From positions 1 to 64,000 of the forward strand of contig DASPXV010000105.1 in NCBI GenBank assembly GCA_035637115.1: a DNA stretch of 64,000 nucleotides, in the 5' to 3' direction. Of this stretch, positions 59,771 through 64,000 are shown in pieces. A program made the translations under genes and the position numbers. The stretch comes from JAICSD01 sp035637115. Its GTDB lineage: Bacteria > Acidobacteriota > Vicinamibacteria > Vicinamibacterales > 2-12-FULL-66-21. Under the pieces are notes generated by a model that did not search any database, was not told the DNA's origin, and was given only the letters and a program-made list of their open reading frames with translations. Positions within the stretch are counted from its first letter, which is position 1, and each line of letters opens with the position of its first letter.

Positions 59771-61149
59771 CCATGCGTCGCACGCTCGGTCTCCGGCTCT
59801 CGCTGTGGTACGCGGCCGTTTTCATCATCGGCATCATCGCGCTCGCGGGACTCACGTATGCGCTTCTCGCGTCCTCGCTCGCGCAGCGCGATCACGACAT
59901 CATTTACGCGACGCTGCGCGAGTACGCGTCCCGTTACGAGCTCGGCGGATTGCCGGCGCTGCAGCGGGCCGTCGAACTGGAGCAGCGCACGGGCGATCAG
60001 GAGCGCCTTTACGTGCGCCTCCTGGGGCCCGGCGCTGAAGCGGTCTTTACCCGCTCGCCGCAGGGATGGGGCAGGTACGCGCAGGAGAATCTCGACGACG
60101 CCCAGTCCGGTGCAACGGAGACCGTCGCTCACGATCGCCGCGCCGTGCTGGAAGTCGCGTCCGCGCGTCTCTTCGACGGGACCATCCTGCAAGTCGGCAA
60201 GAGCAACGAAATCCGGCTCGCGCTGCTGCGCAAATTCCAGTGGATCGTCGGGCTCGTCTCGGTTATCGCGCTCGTCGTGGGGGTCACCGGCGGGCTCGTG
60301 CTCACGCGATCGACGGTGCAGCCGATCTATGACCTCATCGACGTCGTGCAGGGCATCATCAGGACAGGCCGGACGGATACCCGCGTTCCCGACCGGAAGG
60401 CGGGGGGTGATGCCGTCGACGAATTGAGCGCGCTGTTCAACACGATGCTCGGTCGCATCAACGCGCTGCTCGCGGCCATGGGAGATTCGCTCGACAACGT
60501 CGCGCACGATCTACGCACCCCGATCGCGCGACTTCGCGGCATTGCCGAGCGCGCGCTTCAGGCAGGAAATCCGGCGGAGCAGAAAGAGGCGCTGGAAACC
60601 TGCCTCGAGGAATCCGAACGCATCCTGTCGATGCTGAACACGCTCATGGACATATCGGAAGCAGAAACCGGAGTCGTGCAACTGAAGCGCGAGACCGTCG
60701 CTTTGCGTCCGCTGCTCGAGGAGGTCGTCGAGCTCTATGAAGACGTTGCCGACGTGAAGCGCATCGGCGTCACGCTCGAACCCGTTGACGATGTGACCAT
60801 CGCCGGCGCGCGTGACCGGCTTCGGCAGGTGTTCGCGAATCTGCTCGATAACGCGATCAAATACACGCCCGAAGGCGGACAGGTCCGCATTCGCACGGCG
60901 CGCGAAGGAAATACCGCCGTCGTGACGGTGTCCGATACCGGCGCGGGCATCGCGCCCGGACATCTTCCCAGGATCTGGGAACGCCTTTACCGCGCGGATG
61001 CCAGCCGCTCCTCGCGCGGCCTGGGACTGGGACTCAGCCTTGTGAAGGCTTACGTGCACGCGCATGGCGGTTCGGTCGATGCAGTCAGCCAGCCCGGCCG
61101 CGGGTCTACGTTCACCGTCCGCCTGCCGCTAGAACCGAGATCGGTTTGA
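59767..61149 (+). CDS. HAMP-containing sensor histidine kinase
   Basis: A 460-residue kinase with membrane helices at about 13-35 and 160-180, a periplasmic sensor between them and a HAMP domain. The HisKA motif is NVAHDLRTPIARLRG, and the HATPase domain has NLLDNAIKYTPEGG, DTGAGIAPG and GLGLGLSLVKAYVHAHGG. Related to CusS-like kinases. Cotranscribed with the regulator upstream. Confidence 0.94.
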   Translation: MTMRRTLGLRLSLWYAAVFIIGIIALAGLTYALLASSLAQRDHDIIYATLREYASRYELGGLPALQRAVELEQRTGDQERLYVRLLGPGAEAVFTRSPQGWGRYAQENLDDAQSGATETVAHDRRAVLEVASARLFDGTILQVGKSNEIRLALLRKFQWIVGLVSVIALVVGVTGGLVLTRSTVQPIYDLIDVVQGIIRTGRTDTRVPDRKAGGDAVDELSALFNTMLGRINALLAAMGDSLDNVAHDLRTPIARLRGIAERALQAGNPAEQKEALETCLEESERILSMLNTLMDISEAETGVVQLKRETVALRPLLEEVVELYEDVADVKRIGVTLEPVDDVTIAGARDRLRQVFANLLDNAIKYTPEGGQVRIRTAREGNTAVVTVSDTGAGIAPGHLPRIWERLYRADASRSSRGLGLGLSLVKAYVHAHGGSVDAVSQPGRGSTFTVRLPLEPRSV

Positions 61150-61236
61150 ACCCCTTGAACCTTTCACCGTTGTAATGATCCGGCAAGCTGTCCGCAAGGT
61201 TGGCCATCGTCTAATCGATCGAGGTGATTTCCAGCC

Positions 61237-62673
61237 ATGCATAAACAAGTTCTTAGAAAGACAGCCGTTGCCGGCATCGCGGCCGCGGCCGTGACGATGG
61301 CGGCCTGGAAGGCGCCGCAGGCGAGCAGCTACCTGTCTGCCGCGACTGCCGCACCCAGCGCCGCACCCGCGCCCGTTCCCGCCGCGGTTGCCGGCCTCTC
61401 GTACGCGCCCGTCGTCGAGCGCGTCATGCCTGCCGTCGTCACCATTCGCGTCGAGAAGCGCGCGTCGATGGTCCCGACAAGCCAGGAAATCCCGGAGGAA
61501 TTCCGGCGTTTCTTCGGCGATCAGTTGCCGCAGATGCGCGGGCAGCGCGTGCCGCGCGTCCAGCGCGGCATCGGCTCCGGCGTCATCGTCAGCCAGGATG
61601 GTTACATCCTGACCAACGACCACGTCGTCGATGGCGTGACGAACGTGAAGGTAGAGCTGCCCGACAACCGCAGCTTCACCGCGAAGGTCGTCGGCACCGA
61701 TCCCGCCACGGACCTCGCGGTCGTGAAGATCGAGGCGAAGAATCTGCCGACGCTCGAAATCGGCGACTCGGATGCCGTGAAGGTCGGCGACGTCGTCCTC
61801 GCGATCGGGAATCCGCTCGACGTCGGCGAAACGGTCACGTCCGGCATCATCAGTGCGAAGGGACGGCAGACGCCGGACGGCGGCGAAGGCTACCAGGATT
61901 TCCTGCAGACCGATGCGGCCATCAACCATGGCAACTCGGGTGGCGCTCTCGTGAACGCCGGCGGGCAACTGATCGGCATCAACTCGCAGATTCTGACCCC
62001 GAGTGACGGCAACATCGGACTTGGTTTCGCGATTCCGTCGAATATGGCGAAGCACGTGATGGATCAGCTGATCGCGACCGGCACGGTGCGCCGCGCGAAG
62101 CTGGGTATCACCGTGCAGCGGATCACGCCGGACCTCGCGACGTCGCTTGGACTCAGCTCCACGAAGGGCGCGCTCGTGAGCGGTGTTGATGACGGCTCGC
62201 CCGCCGCGAAGGCCGGTCTCCGACAGGGGGACGTCATTACCGGCTACAACGGAAAGTCCGTAGCGGACAACAACCAGCTGCGCAACGCGGTTGCGAGCAC
62301 GAAGCCGGGCACTCGGGTGAATCTCGACGTGCTGCGGAATGGCCGCACCGAGTCGCTGCAGGCGACGGTGGGGGAGCTCGAGGCGCAGAGACTGCGGAAG
62401 TCCACACCGGCGGCCGAACGCGGTGACAGCGGCAAGTTCGGAATGACCGTCGAGAATGACGACGACGGCGTCGTCATCACGGATCTCGATCCTGCGGGCA
62501 TCGCCGCGGAGAGCGGACTGCGGCCTGGTGACGTGATTCAGAAGGTCGACGGCCGCAACGTGCGGTCAGCCGCCGATCTCAAGTCCGCGCTCGATCGAAA
62601 GGATGGGAAGCCGACTCTGCTCCTGGTGAATCGCAAGGGCACGACGATCTTCGTGACGCTTCGCGCCGAGTAG
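61237..62673 (+). CDS. Periplasmic serine protease/chaperone, HtrA/DegP family
   Basis: A 478-residue protease with an N-terminal membrane or signal region. The trypsin-like domain has catalytic His in LTNDHVVDG, Asp in ATDLAVVKI and Ser in INHGNSGGALVN. Two PDZ domains follow (about 285-375, GALVSGVDDGSPAAKAGLRQGDVI; about 400-478, DGVVITDLDPAGIAAESGLRPGDVI). It handles misfolded envelope proteins. GAGGTGATTT lies upstream of the ATG at 61237, and an 87-base gap after the two-component pair leaves room for its own promoter. Confidence 0.95.
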   Translation: MHKQVLRKTAVAGIAAAAVTMAAWKAPQASSYLSAATAAPSAAPAPVPAAVAGLSYAPVVERVMPAVVTIRVEKRASMVPTSQEIPEEFRRFFGDQLPQMRGQRVPRVQRGIGSGVIVSQDGYILTNDHVVDGVTNVKVELPDNRSFTAKVVGTDPATDLAVVKIEAKNLPTLEIGDSDAVKVGDVVLAIGNPLDVGETVTSGIISAKGRQTPDGGEGYQDFLQTDAAINHGNSGGALVNAGGQLIGINSQILTPSDGNIGLGFAIPSNMAKHVMDQLIATGTVRRAKLGITVQRITPDLATSLGLSSTKGALVSGVDDGSPAAKAGLRQGDVITGYNGKSVADNNQLRNAVASTKPGTRVNLDVLRNGRTESLQATVGELEAQRLRKSTPAAERGDSGKFGMTVENDDDGVVITDLDPAGIAAESGLRPGDVIQKVDGRNVRSAADLKSALDRKDGKPTLLLVNRKGTTIFVTLRAE

Positions 62674-64000
62674 TTACTCGTATCTCAGCGCAATCAGTGG
62701 ATCGACCTTGCTGGCGCGTCTGGCGGGGAGCCAGACGGCCAGCAGGGCGACCAGCCCCAGCAGCACCGGCACTCCCGCAAACACCGTCGGGTCCTTTGCA
62801 GCAACTCCGAACAGGAACGTTGTGATGAATCTGGCGAGTGCGAACGCGCCCGCGAGGCCGACCATGAGGCCTACGATCGCGAGCGCCATTCCCTGCCTTA
62901 CGACCATCTTTCGAACCTGCGACGCCTGCGCGCCGAGCGCGAGGCGGATGCCGATTTCCTGCGTGCGCTGTTCGACCGAGTAGGCCATGAGGCCGTAGAT
63001 ACCGATCGCCGCCAGCAGCAGCGCGCAGCCGCCGAAGACCGTCATCACCCACATGTTGAACTTCTGCCGCGAGGTCGAGACCGAGACGATCGAGTCCATC
63101 GACTCGACATCGGTCACGGGCAGACCGATCGTCTGCCGCAACTGCTCCTGGATGTTGTTGCTCAGCGCCTGCGGCGGCGTCTGCGTGCGGACGACCCACG
63201 TGATTGGCGTGATGTTGATGTTCAGCGCGTTCGCGGCGTCCGGCACCTGCGCCTGCGGGATGTACATCTCAGGCTGCGGATCCGCGTCGAGGCCGTTCGT
63301 GTGCACGTCGCCGATAACGCCGACGATCTGTCGCTCTCCTTCGGTCTGGAACTCGCGCATGGCCCCCTTGCCGATCACGATGCGGTCCTGGAGCGGATCG
63401 CTCTTCGGCCAGTACTGCCGCGCCATTGCCTCGTTGATCACGACAACGGGAGTCGACGTGCTCGTGTCGCGCTCGGTGAACGTGCGCCCTCGCTTCACTG
63501 GAATCCTGAAAACCTCGAAATAATGTGGCGAGACGGTCATCCATCCGCCGCCGCCCGTAAACGGACCCGGCGCGTCCGCCGGGAGCGGACGGCCGACTAT
63601 CTGGAAGGGAAGGCCGTAACCGCCCTGCAGCGGCACACAGCACGTCGCGCTCGCGTCGACGACGCCGGGGATCGAACGAAGCTTCTCCACGCCGTTCCGC
63701 ACGACCTGCTCGACGGCTTCCGCTTTCTCGTACTCCGCGCCCTTCAGCGACATTTTCATCGTCAGCACGTTGTGCGCGTCGAAGCCAGGATTCACGCGGC
63801 CGAGCGCCATCGCGGTGCGGATCAGCAGCGCGGAGCCAATCAGAAGAACCAGCGCGAGCGCGACCTCCACGACCACGAGCAGTGAACGAATCTTGTTCTG
63901 GCGGAAACCGGTGCCCGAACGGCCGGCGCTCTCCTTAAGCGCGCTCGTCAAATCCGTTTTCGAGCTTTGAAGCGCTGGAATCAGTCCGAAGATGATGCCT
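62674..64000 (-). CDS. FtsX/MacB-like ABC permease, ADOP family (5' end beyond window)
   Basis: The C-terminal 442 or so residues of a third ADOP permease. It has GIIFGLIPALQSSKTDLTSALKES (typical mid-protein sequence), ALALVLLIGSALLIRTAMALGRVNPGF, a MacB_PCD domain and a final FtsX unit with YGLMAYSVEQRTQEIGIRLALGAQ, ending KVDPLIALRYE. Converges directly on htrA with no bases between the two stops. The start is outside the window. Confidence 0.93.
   Translation of the reverse strand, partial: GIIFGLIPALQSSKTDLTSALKESAGRSGTGFRQNKIRSLLVVVEVALALVLLIGSALLIRTAMALGRVNPGFDAHNVLTMKMSLKGAEYEKAEAVEQVVRNGVEKLRSIPGVVDASATCCVPLQGGYGLPFQIVGRPLPADAPGPFTGGGGWMTVSPHYFEVFRIPVKRGRTFTERDTSTSTPVVVINEAMARQYWPKSDPLQDRIVIGKGAMREFQTEGERQIVGVIGDVHTNGLDADPQPEMYIPQAQVPDAANALNINITPITWVVRTQTPPQALSNNIQEQLRQTIGLPVTDVESMDSIVSVSTSRQKFNMWVMTVFGGCALLLAAIGIYGLMAYSVEQRTQEIGIRLALGAQASQVRKMVVRQGMALAIVGLMVGLAGAFALARFITTFLFGVAAKDPTVFAGVPVLLGLVALLAVWLPARRASKVDPLIALRYE

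Overview
The window is GC-rich DNA from a Gram-negative bacterium, most likely an acidobacterium (Vicinamibacteria-like). The best evidence is three large FtsX/MacB-type permeases of the ADOP kind plus the tail of a fourth. This family is largely an acidobacterial expansion and is usually paired with PadR regulators. Other pointers are Ser/Thr kinases of the acidobacterial layout, carboxypeptidase-regulatory-like surface proteins and DUF5777/DUF5666-like proteins. The taxon is an inference; no rRNA or tRNA gene was recognised.

Layout. 1-3.8 kb: pyruvate dehydrogenase genes aceE (3' end), aceF and lpd. 4-7.8 kb: ammonium transporter, a lipoprotein, a block of GGGGTCAG-type palindromic repeats, lipoyl synthase and a UPF0173 hydrolase. 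7.8-17 kb: an aerobic benzoyl-CoA (box) gene cluster. It has a divergent XRE/shikimate-kinase-like repressor, then boxC, boxB, a crotonase, an aldehyde dehydrogenase, an amidohydrolase, a kynureninase-like PLP enzyme and a 3-hydroxyacyl-CoA dehydrogenase. 17-25 kb: two small cupredoxin lipoproteins around a truncated Ser/Thr kinase, then a minus-strand operon of porin, blue-copper protein, sensor kinase and sigma-54 activator. 25-31.9 kb: ferredoxin, thioesterase, small zinc-finger protein, a very large peptidase/beta-propeller/barrel protein, an ECF sigma/anti-sigma pair and a TlpA thioredoxin. 32-39 kb: endonuclease-like protein, cardiolipin synthase, surface protein, small proteins, a CusF-like/SCO1 fusion, an RRM protein and a frameshifted gene. 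39.4-45.1 kb: an ABC ATPase with two ADOP permeases. 45.3-49.3 kb: LiaI/LiaF-like membrane proteins with a LytS/LytTR two-component pair. 49.3-56.4 kb: a seven-gene, translationally coupled efflux operon (TetR, HlyD, ATPase, TolC, ATPase, two permeases). 56.4-57.5 kb: a wrecked padR-ADOP module carrying an IS5-like element. 57.5-64 kb: DUF5666-type lipoprotein, OmpR/EnvZ-type pair, HtrA protease and a third ADOP permease cut by the window end.

Functional reading. The box cluster would turn benzoyl-CoA into the ring epoxide, open it to a C6 semialdehyde-CoA plus formate, oxidise the aldehyde and feed beta-oxidation. The benzoate-CoA ligase and the BoxA reductase are not in this window. Copper is a recurring theme: three cupredoxin-type proteins and a Sco protein. 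Much of the rest concerns envelope homeostasis: efflux, HtrA, Lia-like proteins and cardiolipin synthase.

The most unusual layer is repetitive. Many intergenic gaps hold their own short tandem motif, commonly with inverted copies on the other side so the transcript could fold into a long hairpin. Related repeat material has entered coding frames (anti-sigma factor, lpd) and supplies the last codons and stop of lipA. Several genes show decay: the truncated kinase, the double frameshift at 39 kb and the deletion/IS scar at 56.5 kb.
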